64,000 nt of DNA, from NCBI GenBank assembly GCA_019775845.1, contig JADQAV010000015.1, positions 1,054,001-1,118,000 on the forward strand, read 5' to 3'. Origin of the DNA: Myrmaecium sp. VS I D KN 1 (taxonomy: Eukaryota > Ascomycota > Dothideomycetes > Valsariales > Valsariaceae). Position 1 is the stretch's first letter. Each line of letters begins with the position of its first letter. Below the pieces are notes generated by a model. It ran no database searches, was not told where the DNA came from, and saw only the letters and a list, made by a program, of their open reading frames with translations. This document shows positions 45,599 to 58,757 of the stretch, piece after piece. The position numbers and the translations under genes were made by a program.

Positions 45599-47214
45599 TG
45601 CGCACACCTGATACTTGTTTGTTAGACTGTAGAGGGGGTGATTTCTCACCTTAGCAGGCTCAGATCTTGAGGGGTGTGCGTAGATGTGCGTTGTGAAGGT
45701 TCTGAGAGGGTCAGGGCTTGGAGGGGAAGCTGTGATGATGTCGTGAAGGTAGCAGAGCGGCAGGTCGTGATGTGAGAGAGTACAGTACAGTGATCAGCTT
45801 GAAACTAAGGGAGAATTTGATTTCTGGGTGCTGGCTGAAGGCGTTCCAATGGTGAATATATTGATCTATCTGCCCGCTGGGCAAAGCCTTCCACTCTCTA
45901 TGGATGACACCTTCTCTGCCTCCCAAGGTTGCCATAGCAGAAGGGCAAGCTGAACAATAGCTCGGAAGCTGTGCGTCATCGTCTTTCTTTTATGGTCATA
46001 AGTTATACTGATCATCATTTTAATCACAGAGCGTTTCTCCGGGCAGGTGCCAGGGAGCGGACGCTATGTTCATAGCTCTTTGGCAAGACCGACGTTTAAC
46101 GTGCTGCTTGCTCTGGCTGACGGGAAACCCCTCAATAACTAGGTAAGTACTTACTGTAGCTATCTATACTGAGGCTACTAGTAGCAAGAGATGTACGAGA
46201 TTACGCTGTACAGCGGCTGTGCCAGGAGACTATAAGGTAGCTTACTTATTGCCCTATTGGGACGCTTGAAGGGCTATCGTTTATTTTAACGTACGGGGCT
46301 GTCAGGGCAACTGCACACCTGGCAGCTATGTACTGTATGTATGTACGCAGGCATGCAGGGCCTCGCCTTTACTAAGCGAAACAGTCTGCAGCTTGACGTC
46401 GATGGGAAGGCTTGCACGACTGCACCTTGTAATTAGTAACGTTACTCCGGATCATGGCGGTGATAGCGGCTTTAATCCCGCCGATCGATGCGCGGTTTTG
46501 GGCTGCTGGAGGAGGACCTCATAGAGCTGTTTCCGCTTCTATCGCCCGCCTCTGCAGTCAGAAGTCGTTCCGGGGTACCTCATATAAGTCTGCGTGCCCA
46601 AAGCGATGTGCCTGCAGTCGTTATTCCTCTGGTAGACCTCAAATATACATCTAGTAAGCGTTTATCTTACTTGTCGAATGTTGCAGCGACAGTCTGTTCC
46701 AGTTACGATTTGATCGTGCATGTCCGATATCGATGGGTGGCTTTCGAAGGGACCAGCAAGCCTGGCCTGCCCTAAGTGCAGACAGATGAGGACTGTCGAT
46801 GTGGCGGACAGGTCTAGTACAAACTCGGCCCCTCTCATGTATGCCACTGATGCGGATGCGGCGAATTGAGTAGTTATTGGAGAAACATCCGACGACAAAC
46901 CTCGACAGTCTTAAAAACCAATTAGTACAGGGAAAACATCACTGCTACGACATGGAAGGTCTTGTGGAGGCCAGCCTCGCTATACTCTGAGAGCTTATAG
47001 TACTGCTCGGGGTTAAAGGAAAAGGTTGTCCTAGATTGGACTATCGTGGGAAAGAAACAGATCCCTGAGCGGTATGCCTGGAGGCTTTAGAGGCCAAGAT
47101 AGCAAAGCCCTAGTCTCCCTCTTACGATTCCAAGCTTGCCGTGAATTCATTATGCCATTGTACCTGTTGCGCCGTCCCGATAATCCGCACAATAGTAATA
47201 CACATACAACTGCT
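45599..47214. other. 1.6-kb spacer without a gene
   Basis: Contains scattered TACTTACTGTAG / CTACTAGTAG palindromes near 46140-46190 and no conserved frame. The right end is the 3' flank of the uS13m gene. Confidence 0.5.
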
Positions 47215-47746
47215 TTAACGCACTCTGTGCAGCCTGTTCAACTTCTTCGCTGTGGCGATCTGATGACAATCGTGTTAGCCATGTCTAGCGGTGATGCAAA
47301 CGTCAGCAATATGAGCGGAATGTTCACCTGTGTCCTTGTGTTCTGGCCTCTGACGGGCAAGCCCATGGCATGCCGCTTGCCTCGGTATGTCCCCATATCT
47401 CTTAACCGCCTGATGTTGTCTAGCACTGATCTCCTCAAGTCGTTCTCGATCTTCATCTCGGACATTGTCGCATTTAGGTCAAGGATGGTGGAATTGGCGA
47501 GCTCGCCAACTTTAGCCGCTGGGTTTATATAGAATTTCGCCATAAGACGCTTTGAAACTGCCGGACCGATGCCATAGAAGCTCTCAAGGGCCGCCTGCAG
47601 GATGAGTTCGGTCAACGTCTATTGTGGATGAACTGCGGTAGAGGATTTATACTTTGACAAGCTTCGCTTCCGCGAAAGGAGCGCCGAATATGAAGACCTT
47701 GGCAGTGTCAGTCGCGAAACGAGTACACGAGGTTTGAGCTTACCAT
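47215..47746 (-). CDS. SWS2: Mitochondrial ribosomal protein uS13m (Sws2)
   Basis: Four coding exons (47744-47746, 47653-47697, 47328-47594, 47215-47259) give 119 residues. The first coding exon is only the ATG; splicing GTAAGC...CCAAG places [15 protein letters not shown] next, which is how fungal uS13m proteins begin (MVFI-G). The S13 signature follows: [21 protein letters not shown], then [29 protein letters not shown] and [15 protein letters not shown]. The protein sits in the head of the mitoribosomal small subunit. All exon joins are phase 0. It is divergent from the cyclophilin gene with 269 bp between starts. Confidence 0.9.
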
Positions 47747-48015
47747 TCTAGTGTGCGCAAACTGCGGGATTGAGCTTGCAACGAAATTGCTTGCGGCGAG
47801 TTGCCTCGGGCAAGGTTCGTCTGCTCCGAACGCCGCAACCCCGGAACAGATCCTATCATCACGTGATACGGCTTGGCAGCCCTCGCTGAGCACTAGTACA
47901 CTTGGGACACCGTTTCACTGAGTGGCGGGTCCCTGAGATCAGATTGAGGGGTACAGTAGGAGTAGCAAGTGACCATTACCTTTCTCCCATCTTTCTTCAC
48001 TTCACAATCGCAACA
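47747..48015. promoter_or_regulatory. Shared promoter uS13m / cyclophilin B
   Basis: Only 269 bp between the divergent start codons, so both core promoters must lie here or overlap. Confidence 0.6.
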
Positions 48016-48905
48016 ATGTTGTCCCTTCAGAGGGTTGTCATTTCGGCGCTCGTCATCCTCACTTTCACCTTCCTCTTCTTTGCCCAAGCTTCGGAGGCAG
48101 CAAAAGGTCCCAAGATCACCAATAAGGTAAGCTGTCATGCGCTTGCCATCTTGTTAGGTTTTTACACTAACTAGTGTGCAGGTCTATTTCGACATCACCC
48201 ATGGCGATGAACCGATCGGACGTATTGTGATGGGCTTATATGGCAAGACTGTGCCTAAGGTACGCGATGGACCATGATGTTTTAGCATTTAACGTGTATT
48301 TGCTAACTATCCTAGACTACCGAGAATTTCAGGTGCGCAAGCTTACCGCCGATTCTGTTGTATATCTCTAATTCAAGATAGGGCTTTGTCTACCGGTGAG
48401 AAAGGATTTGGGTACGAGGGATCTACGTTTCACCGCGTTATCAAGAACTTCATGATCCAAGGGGGCGACTTTACCAAGGGAGACGGTGTGTATACTGAAA
48501 CGGAAAAGTAACTTTTCCATGCAGCTAACGATCGTCAGGAACCGGCGGAAAGTCCATCTATGGCAACAAATTCCCAGATGAGAACTTCAAACTCAAGCAT
48601 AGCAAGAAAGGCTTGCTGAGTAAGTGAATCTTACGCTTAGTGTCGATTGCTGGCTAACAAATAATGCAGGCATGGCCAATGCTGGCAAAGACACCAACGG
48701 AAGCCAGTTTTTCATTACAACTGCCATAACCTCCTGGCTTGATGGCCGCCATGTCGTCTTCGGGGAGGTCCTTGAAGGCTATGACGTGGTAGAAAAGATC
48801 GAGAACGTCCAAAAAGGTCCTAACGATAAGCCTCTTAAGGCCGTCAAGATAGTGAAGAGCGGCGAGCTGGAGGTTCCACCAGAAGGTATCCACATTGAGC
48901 TGTAA
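48016..48905 (+). CDS. cypB: ER cyclophilin B (peptidyl-prolyl isomerase)
   Basis: Six exons (48016-48126, 48182-48259, 48316-48332, 48382-48485, 48539-48619, 48670-48905) give 208 residues; the third is only 17 nt. A signal peptide ([20 protein letters not shown] and on to about residue 26) precedes a full cyclophilin fold with [32 protein letters not shown] (catalytic Arg), [16 protein letters not shown] and [14 protein letters not shown] (the Trp that binds cyclosporin). This form ends GIHIEL, resembling ER-retrieval signals (HDEL, and HEEL reported for Aspergillus niger CypB). It folds proline-containing secretory proteins. A GT donor at 48886 inside the last codons allows a second form with a different tail (48979-49199). 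Confidence 0.9.
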
Positions 48906-48978
48906 ATGCGCAGAAAACCTTCCCCCACTCGGAATCGCTGATTCTTGAATTGATACTTCAAAGATACTTACGGCGCAG

Positions 48979-49199
48979 CTGAGTCTGCTGTCGAAGAAGA
49001 CACCGTAGATAGCACAATTTTGGCCACTACGCCGAAGCAGCCGGCCGAATCTGCAGTATCCACTGGAGAAGGTCTATCGATATCGAAGAAGCTGTTTCTC
49101 TGCGGAACCATCATCGGCGCCTGTGTCTTGTTTTTACGGACCCGGAAGGATTATCAGGGTGTTTACAGGATTGAGGAGAAAGGATCCTCGATGGCATAA
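48979..49199 (+). CDS. cypB: Alternative last exon of cyclophilin B (membrane tail)
   Basis: If the segment 48886-48978 (GTATCC...GCGCAG, 93 nt) is removed, the frame passes from VPPE into A and 72 further codons, giving 275 residues. The new tail is acidic/Ser-Thr-rich (ESAVEEDTVDSTIL), then has a hydrophobic helix (KKLFLCGTIIGACVLFL) followed by RTRKDYQ, and ends GSSMA. An open frame with a lysine-bounded membrane helix, in phase with a canonical splice pair, is unlikely by chance. It would replace the HIEL ending with a C-terminal membrane anchor. Confidence 0.6.
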
Positions 49200-50218
49200 A
49201 TGCAATTGAACATCTCTAGCTGCTTGTAGATTCGACCTGTGCTGCTACTATGTGGTGAACTGTACAAATATGCTTCGTGCCCAACACCTATCTCGACGTG
49301 ATAAACAATGTTGTGAACCCGGAGCAGTGGACTCCACCTGTGGGTTTGCATCGTCACATCTCTTGGTTTGCTTGCAAAACATCCTTCCTACTGCTCGCAA
49401 TCTGTATCAGAACCGGTCAAAAGCTGTTCAGCAAGCGAACGAAAGCCGTCTTCATCATTCACCATCTTTAAGAAAGCTCTGAAGATAGCATCCAGAAGAT
49501 GTGAGAAACACACAATGTCAGAAAGATTTCGTGTAGCTGCACATCAGACGCAAACACGTTATGGTAAGGCAGTGACAAGGTTGTCACTCTACTTGCTGTA
49601 GCCGAGGTCAGACTATTGAAAGAATACGACAAAGTCTTAGGTACCTTATGATTGAGGTTGCGAGTACTATGTATACGTAGTTCGCCTCTCATGTGATTGC
49701 CTCCAATCAATCCTAGAATATTCGGACGGAAAATCGGGGTAATGGATTTGTGATCTAGCCCGCCCGAACCCCAAAACGCCTAAAGCCTATTCCAGACACG
49801 GCTTAGTAACAGAGGCAAAAATCCAACCTGCCGAGACGACAAAAATCAATCACGGTCGCCAAACCTCCACCACTTCTACAACAACCCTTTTCTTTCCTAC
49901 AAGGAAAACCCTTCATCAAACCGATATCAACTGTGCTCTTTTTGCGAAGGCTTCTCTTCGTTTTCTTTCTCCTTTACGCAGTCGTTACGGGAAGATAGAG
50001 GTAATTGCGTCCTCACTTCTCCCATCACCGATTGTTTCAACCGCGCCTCCGCGTCCATCACGACTTCGGATCTCCTGTTTCTCCTACAGAAAAGCTTTTG
50101 CCACTCCTTCCGACGTTTAGGAGTGATCAAGGAGAATCCTAACCGTTAATTCATCGTCCTACCGATAGACAACACGATACATATTCTCGACAAACCAACT
50201 GCAACACTATCCTTCACC
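49200..50218. other. Spacer cyclophilin B / DED1
   Basis: About 1 kb. The left part is the cyclophilin 3' flank. The right 300 bp are rich in CAAC/CTTTTC tracts and form the DED1 leader. No gene is seen. Confidence 0.5.
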
Positions 50219-52370
<2,152 letters not shown>

Positions 52371-53603
52371 ATGTCCGTCAGGCTGATTCCTCGGACCTCC
52401 AATATGCTGTTGACGAGGTCCGACTATGCCTGTTTCTTGCAGGTGCCTCATCTTCCTTCTCCTTTGTACCACGGTTTTCTGTTTTCCATACTCGGCAGAT
52501 CGGACGATTTCCGGAACTTGCTCTTTCATACCCCCGGTCAGCATATAGATAGCGTTGAGGATTCTTTTTCTGCGCATTCCCCTCTACCATTCCGCTCTGG
52601 GCGGCTAAGGGATTCCCGCTTTTACGAGGCGTTGCCTTGTAGGCCGCACTTTTAGTTGAAGTTGCGCCTGGCCTATCAAACCTCTTTTATCAGAGGGGAT
52701 GCGTTACGAACATTTACGTCTACGGCCCTTAACTGCTGCTTGGGGGGCCACTTCACATAGATCTCGTTTCTCCGGCTTTCGGGCTGCCGAGCTTCCTGCT
52801 TTTCATTGTCTGCGTTCTCACAAAAGCGATCTGTCCCCTTTCGTCAGCACATCTCGAACAAAAATCATTTGGTTTGTCTGGGAGGATCAAGCCGGAAGGT
52901 ACCCTTCTTCCTGGGTGGACGATGTTACGATGTTCCGACGCTATACCCGGCGTTCTTTTAAGGCGCCATCAGTGCCTTTTCATACCATTGGGCGGTAGAT
53001 ACCCTAGCATCGAGAATCCTCGAGCATTGGGTGAGTGCCGGTGCTGATAGCTTTGGCGCATCATCTCTTTTTCGAGCGTCATGACTCTGGTGGACGGGTC
53101 AAAAAAAAGTTTCTTTGTGGTTCTTGCTTCTCCAAAGGACTGGCTAGATAGAGCATCTCCATCATATGCGAGAGCATGGCTTTCCTTTCAATATGCTCCT
53201 AACTACCCATCAGTGTGCCTATCGAGTTCGTGAACCGTTGCTTATTATCAGGATACTTGGCTAGAATTTATTGCCAGTCCAATTTCTGCTCTTATCCATT
53301 TCAAATTGAGTCTCTGATATCCTTTGTTGTTTCATCTGCAATTACAGATGTCGGGATATTATTGTGAAACACGCAACTCATTAGAGACGGACATGTAACT
53401 AAATACCACGCCATGAAGCAGAAGTTAGTTTACGACGGGACTTAAAGTGATCAGACTTTAGTCTGGTTCAATGGCCAATGGCTGGCGTGCTGCTTGCTGT
53501 TGCTGATGGGAGACATTGAATCTCTGTCCAGCCTAATCCAAAGCCGATCTGAAGCCGTTGCCGTGCTATTTCTCTTTAGCAACACCTGCTTTATAGTAAA
53601 GTA
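52371..53603. other. Spacer between DED1 and the transposon relic
   Basis: About 1.2 kb, including the DED1 3'UTR. Normal base composition up to about 53600, where AT content jumps. Short open frames are not supported as genes. Confidence 0.55.
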
Positions 53604-53637
53604 TAAAGTAGCGTACTAGGAAGCGGGGTACCCCGGG
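53604..53637 (+). repeat. Left terminal inverted repeat
   Basis: 34 bp beginning TAAAGTAGCGTAC and ending GGGTACCCCGGG. It matches the reverse complement of 55945-55978 with four mismatches. Confidence 0.8.
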
Positions 53638-53725
53638 TAGCGTGTTATTTTAACCTTACTATCTATTATCGTCTACTACTAATATTTATATATAAATTAA
53701 TATAAGAAGTATTAGATAGAATAAA

Positions 53726-53809
53726 TATATATACTTCTATTCTAATATATCTAAATTTTCTAATAAGTATATATACTTCTATTCTAATATATCTAAATTT
53801 TCTAATAAG
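53726..53809. repeat. Perfect 42-bp tandem duplication
   Basis: Two identical adjacent copies (53726-53767, 53768-53809) starting TATATATACTTCT and ending CTAATAAG. The identity contrasts with the decayed surroundings. Confidence 0.9.
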
Positions 53810-53876
53810 AAGCGCGTTTAGATAGCTATTACTACTATAAATTATAATATTAAGCTATCCCTACGCGTAGTTATGA

Positions 53877-54155
53877 AATTATTATATTATATTATATTAT
53901 ATTATATTATANNNNNNNNNNNNNNNNNNNNNNNNNNNNNNNNNNNNNNNNNNNNNNNNNNNNNNNNNNNNNNNNNNNNNNNNNNNNNNNNNNNNNNNNN
54001 NNNNNNNNNNNNNNNNNNNNNNNNNNNNNNNNNNNNNNNNNNNNNNNNNNNNNNNNNNNNNNNNNNTATATTATATTATATTATATTATATTATATTATA
54101 TTATATTATATTATATTATACTATATTATATTATATTATATTATATTATATTATA
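53877..54155. repeat. (ATTAT)n satellite spanning an assembly gap
   Basis: Pentamer ATTAT/TATAT repeats on both sides of a run of 155 N. The same repeat enters and leaves the gap, so the missing sequence is probably more of it and its true length is unknown. Confidence 0.9.
53912..54066. other. Assembly gap (N run)
   Basis: 155 undetermined bases. Confidence 1.
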
Positions 54156-54840
54156 GGCCGACTTAATTAAATTACTACTTATTATTATTAATAGAAATTA
54201 TTAAGACTATAAAAAAAGTATCTCGTTAATATTATATATAAATTAGATACCTAGTAGTAGCTTATAATATATAATTATTTTAGAGAGCTTACTAGTATTA
54301 TTTATAATAAAGAAGTAGAGAGATACTAGCTAGAGAGATTTATTAAAAGATATTAGCTATTTATTTAAATAGGACGTCTTCTTAATATATCTAGAGCCTA
54401 TTAATATAATACTAAGATAATTATTAAGTAGTTTAGCTTAATAGAATTTATTAAGCGACGCTACGCCGTTCGATTAACTAATATATATAATATAAATAAG
54501 AAAAGTATTATATTTAGTATTAGAAAAGCTATTAGAGTAATTATACTAATATATAAAAAGAGCTAGAAGCCTATTTATCGCTAGCCTAATAATAAGGAGT
54601 TAGTTATAACTTTAGAAATAGTCTTTACTAATTTAATATATATACTATCTATAATTATTTTTAAGAGTATTATAGAGAAGACTATATAAAGCTACTAGTT
54701 TCTTTAGGAAGTAGATTTTAGAGGCTAATACCTTATAATTTTTTAACGTAATTAGATAGACCGTAAGACTAATATTAAGTAACTTAAATACTTTAAAAAG
54801 GATATATCTATACCTAAATAAAGGCTCCTAATATTTAATA

Positions 54841-54888
54841 ATTACTCCTCTTATATTACTCCTCTTATATTACTCCTCTTATATTACT
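54841..54888. repeat. 14-bp tandem repeat
   Basis: About three and a half copies of TTATATTACTCCTC within the AT-rich relic. Confidence 0.85.
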
Positions 54889-55944
54889 AGTAAGTTTATC
54901 TATTTTATATATATCTATTATATTTAATAAATCTACTATAGCTTTTAAATATAAGCCTATTTAGGTCCCTTTAGAGCTTCTACGCTTGCGGCGTTAACTA
55001 TATATAATACTAGGGCGTCTAGGTAATTAATAAAGCTTAAAGAAGTAAGCTTTATATAAAGGCTTACTAAGCTATATTTATAAAGAATAATAATACTAGT
55101 ATCTAGAGAGCTATAGGCCTACTACCTTATAACTTATTTAAGATATTAAAACGCCTTCCTAATAGTAGTAGTACTAGTCTAATTAAGGGTATAAAGTATT
55201 TATAGAGGCTATAGGAGGCTATAAAGTAATAAGTAATACTACTAGTTTACTACTACTAGGGGCTAGGATACCTATTAACGCTATAGAAGCTAAGGCCCTT
55301 AAAAAGAGCCTTAAGAGTTTATAAATTAACCGCCCTAATAAACTCTTTAAGGATAAAAAGTAATATTATATTAACTAGCTTATATATTTTACTATTAATA
55401 TTAATATTAATTAATACCTTAGAAAGTACTATATTAATATTATATAGAAGAAGGAGGAGATATATAAGAATAAGTATCTTATTTCCTCTAGTTAATATAT
55501 TATTATTAAGAGTATTAATAAGCTTTAGAAATAAAAGAATAATACTAAGGTAGCTAAAGAAGCTAGAAAAAAGATAAAAAAACTATATAATAATAACTAA
55601 TAGTCTTATAAACGTAACGGCGATAAAGAGAAGAAAATTTTATCTATTAATATATAATTATAATATTATAAGGCCTATATAGATCTATTTATATAGATAG
55701 ACGACGTAGAAGAGCTCTTCTTATAATTTATTAGTAATATTAGTAGCTCTTAGGGCGCTTATATAGGCTAATAGATTAATAGTAATAATAATATTATAAT
55801 AATAATAATATAATAGGAATAGTATTAAAATATATATCTCTTATTTATATAGCTCTAGTCCTAATATATACCCTTTTTATATAAGAAATAGCTGCCTTTT
55901 AGGCTATTAATAATACGTGGTAAAGTGAGCTTTTTAACGCGTTT

Positions 55945-55978
55945 CCCGGGGTACCCGGCTTGCTGGTACGCCACTTTA
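55945..55978 (-). repeat. Right terminal inverted repeat
   Basis: On the minus strand it reads TAAAGTGGCGTAC and continues to GGGTACCCCGGG. Partner of 53604-53637. Confidence 0.8.
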
Positions 55979-56372
55979 TAGACGTGATTCAGCGCTGTAA
56001 CTATAACGTATTTTCTAATTCTTCCTATATAGATTCGAAGCGCTTATTCTATACTCTAATTAATCAGATTTCTGCTAATAGGTACGCGTGTTTAAGTGGC
56101 TTTTTCGCAGGTTCTTCTGCAAAGGCCGTGCTAGGGTGATAGGTACCCTCCCACATTCCCGATCCGGCTCCCGAGCTCGAATCAACACGTTCCCCGGATC
56201 TTTTGAACTCCCGACCATCCCAACCTTCAAGTAGCTTCGCCATCTAGGTTCTTCCCAGCTCCGTTCACGTCCCACACCTGTCATATCTCTCAGCTGTGAC
56301 GCTGTTTGTCCTCCTGTGGGCGATGCGACAACCGTAACAAGGCGCGAAACTCTGCTGAAGTCAAGGGCGACC
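55979..56372. promoter_or_regulatory. Spacer and IES1 promoter
   Basis: About 390 bp from the transposon relic to the IES1 start. Its first 100 bp are still rather AT-rich and the rest is normal. The IES1 promoter must lie here or reach into the relic. Confidence 0.5.
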
Positions 56373-58757
56373 ATGGACTCAACCGCCGCGCACACAGCTC
56401 CCCTCGGACGATCCGAAGAACCAGACTCACGGAGCAGTCTAAGGCACATCTTGGCCAACGACACCCCTGCAGAGGAAGCTACGACTACCGGCCCCCCGTC
56501 AGTCACTACGCAGATGGATGAGCCAGATAGATCTGCGGAGATCGCTTATGACCCTTCGCAAGACGACAAACCGAGCAAAGCTACTTTGTCGAAAGGACAA
56601 GGAGAGGGGCCTATGTATACCTCTACCACTGCTACCACCCGAAGGAATGCGAATGGCAGCGTTTCATCAGTATACTCCGGCAACAAGATACGCCATCTTA
56701 AGAAAGACGACGGTATCCCTCTTTGGCGGAAGGACATTCAGTACGATTTCCTACGCGCTGTGTTCGAAGATGATAAGCGTGTCTTCCATATATTCAATCC
56801 TGCCCCTGGGCAGGATCCCGACGAATTACATACATTCGCAGACATTTACCTCGATGCTATGGCAAAGAGTAGCAAATGCAGCAAGATCCTGAAGGACAAG
56901 CTATTGACAGAACGGCCCGCGGCCGTTAACATGGCCATGGTATGTCTTTTGGTCAATGTCGGACGAATGAATACCACTCTCAATTGTGAGTAGAATCTCG
57001 TCGTCAACAAACCCTACTACTAACAACGATCCAGTTTTTCCAGAAATGCGCGCACAGCTTAGGACATATCATTCAATTCCATCTCTTCAAGCTCGCCAAG
57101 ACCCTAACGCTTACAAGCAGCTTCAGGATGCTCCTCGACTCAAGTCCATATTGAAGGGTGCAACAGAAGACAGCGAGCAGCCAAGCACGATTGAGGACAT
57201 AAAGAAGGCCCCGGTGCCGCGGACAAACCCAGTCAATCTTATCTTCGTGCTTGCTCAATACGCCCCAAAAATATCGGAGATACACTTCTTCCCCCCAAGA
57301 GATTTCTTTGACCTTGTAATGCGGAGCGCTTTGAGCAGTCAGAGCCGGGCTCAAGCTTTTCTATGGTTAATGTGGTGGTACCTGGAAAGTGATTTCACTA
57401 AAGAAGCTGCCCTCAACAACCCTTATGGCCCTGGTCAATATGGATCGGAAGGTGATCCTACCGATGGGATGCCTATAAAATGCCCTCCATTCAAACATTT
57501 GAGTCCGGAGGAAATGGAGCTTGAGAACGTTGATACGGAGGAAGAAAAGATCTTTGGCGAAGTGAAACGCAAAGAACGTATAGGTTCGTTAACTTAACTA
57601 GCCCACCATAAATTACCGTGCTAACATATGTATGCAGCTATTCTTGCTAGTGATATGGCTCCCGTCGTTACGGGACCGAAACGCACAGCCAAAAAGGGGT
57701 TTAATAATAATCCAGTCTTCTCAGTACTTGCAGATGACGGACTCTCAACGCCTTCGCGGGACAATCACTCTCCAATTCCTCATGGTAAGTTGTTCGCCTA
57801 GCTTCACGGCCTATACGACGCTGACGGTGGGCAGGCTCTGTTCGCAGCGGTCGCCTCAGAGGGCATGCGAAAAGCTTGGGGGGGGACTACGCGTCCGACA
57901 CTGACCGCACGCGCTCTGCGAGCCCGCCGGGCATGCATGGTACGAGCTTCACGAAGACTACTCCCAACATGCGTATCAATACTCTGTTGAATGACGAAAC
58001 CCCCGCGGCGTCAACGCCCTTTCAAAAAGGACCCGGCCGTGGTAACTGGTCCAGAAATCGCACGGGCGGAGCTGGCAGCGGCCGTTCCTATAGATCAAGG
58101 TATGATTGCTTCTTGCAGATCGCTGCACATATGGGTCGCTCATTCATTGCCAGTGGCCCTCACGGCTTTTATTTGCCCTTGAGTGGCGCAGATCCTGCGC
58201 ACAAACGGACGCGCCCACTCACTGCGCACCAAGTTGCCGTTGAAAGATATCGCAAGGAGAGAGTAGACTTTATCCTTGATCGTAAGCTCCGGGACGACTT
58301 CAAAATAGCGAAACGAAGACGAATGAGGCAGGGCGCGCTGGGTCGCGCATGGCTACGTCTCAGAGCAATGCCCGACGATTATGATACCGACGAGGAGATC
58401 AGCGCTCTGGATGGACAAGAACTGGTTGTTAAGCCTGTGCCGCCGTCTTTTGCTGGCCTCTTACCGACAGGAGCTGAGGAAGATGATTTTGGAGAGGAAG
58501 CAGCATTCCGGGCTCAGATGATGCGGAGAGCGGCACGAAGACTTGAGCGCTGGGAAAGCGGGAGTGTACCCTTGAAGCGGAAGAAGAAAGATGCCAGCAA
58601 AGCAGGACTCGTATGGGTCAACAATACAGCAGACAGCGAACGCGAGCAGGAAGGGGGGGAAGAGGAGATTGATGACGCAGACCGCGAAATGGCTGATGTT
58701 GACGGCGAAGATACTGACGAGGACGTCGAAGACGATACGGAAATGGTGAACGCCTGA
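56373..58757 (+). CDS. IES1: INO80 chromatin-remodelling subunit Ies1
   Basis: Four exons (56373-56985, 57035-57583, 57638-57784, 57835-58757) join in phase to 743 residues. The conserved core includes IRHLKKDDGIPLWRKDIQYD, FADIYLDAMAKSSKCSKIL, AMVCLLVNVGRMNTTLNF, FPEMRAQLRTYHSIPSLQ and LWLMWWYLESDF, which I recognise as the fungal Ies1 family. The C-terminal part has a basic helix (FKIAKRRRMRQGALGRAW) and an acidic tail of Asp/Glu. Ies1 belongs to the fungal-specific part of the INO80 nucleosome-remodelling complex in the nucleus. A second in-frame upstream stretch lacks an ATG with family support. It lies about 400 bp from the transposon relic. Confidence 0.84.

Larger units (their letters stand above)
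53604..55978. mobile_element. RIP-ruined DNA transposon with terminal inverted repeats
   Basis: A 2.4-kb AT-rich block bounded by inverted repeats of about 34 bp starting TAAAGTRGCGTAC and containing GGGTACCCCGGG. Both ends are flanked by TA, the target duplication of Tc1/mariner/pogo elements, and the length suits a fungal pogo (Fot)-type element. Inside, CpA and TpG are almost absent while CpG survives, the mark of CpA-directed RIP. No transposase frame is left, so the superfamily rests on ends and size only. The strand cannot be told. An assembly gap (53912-54066) and a pentamer satellite lie inside its left part. Confidence 0.7.

Noticed and set aside
58100-58118. GT...AG segment of 19 nt inside IES1 exon 4
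   Set aside because: Far too short for a fungal intron, and removing it would shift the frame; the continuous frame is sensible protein.
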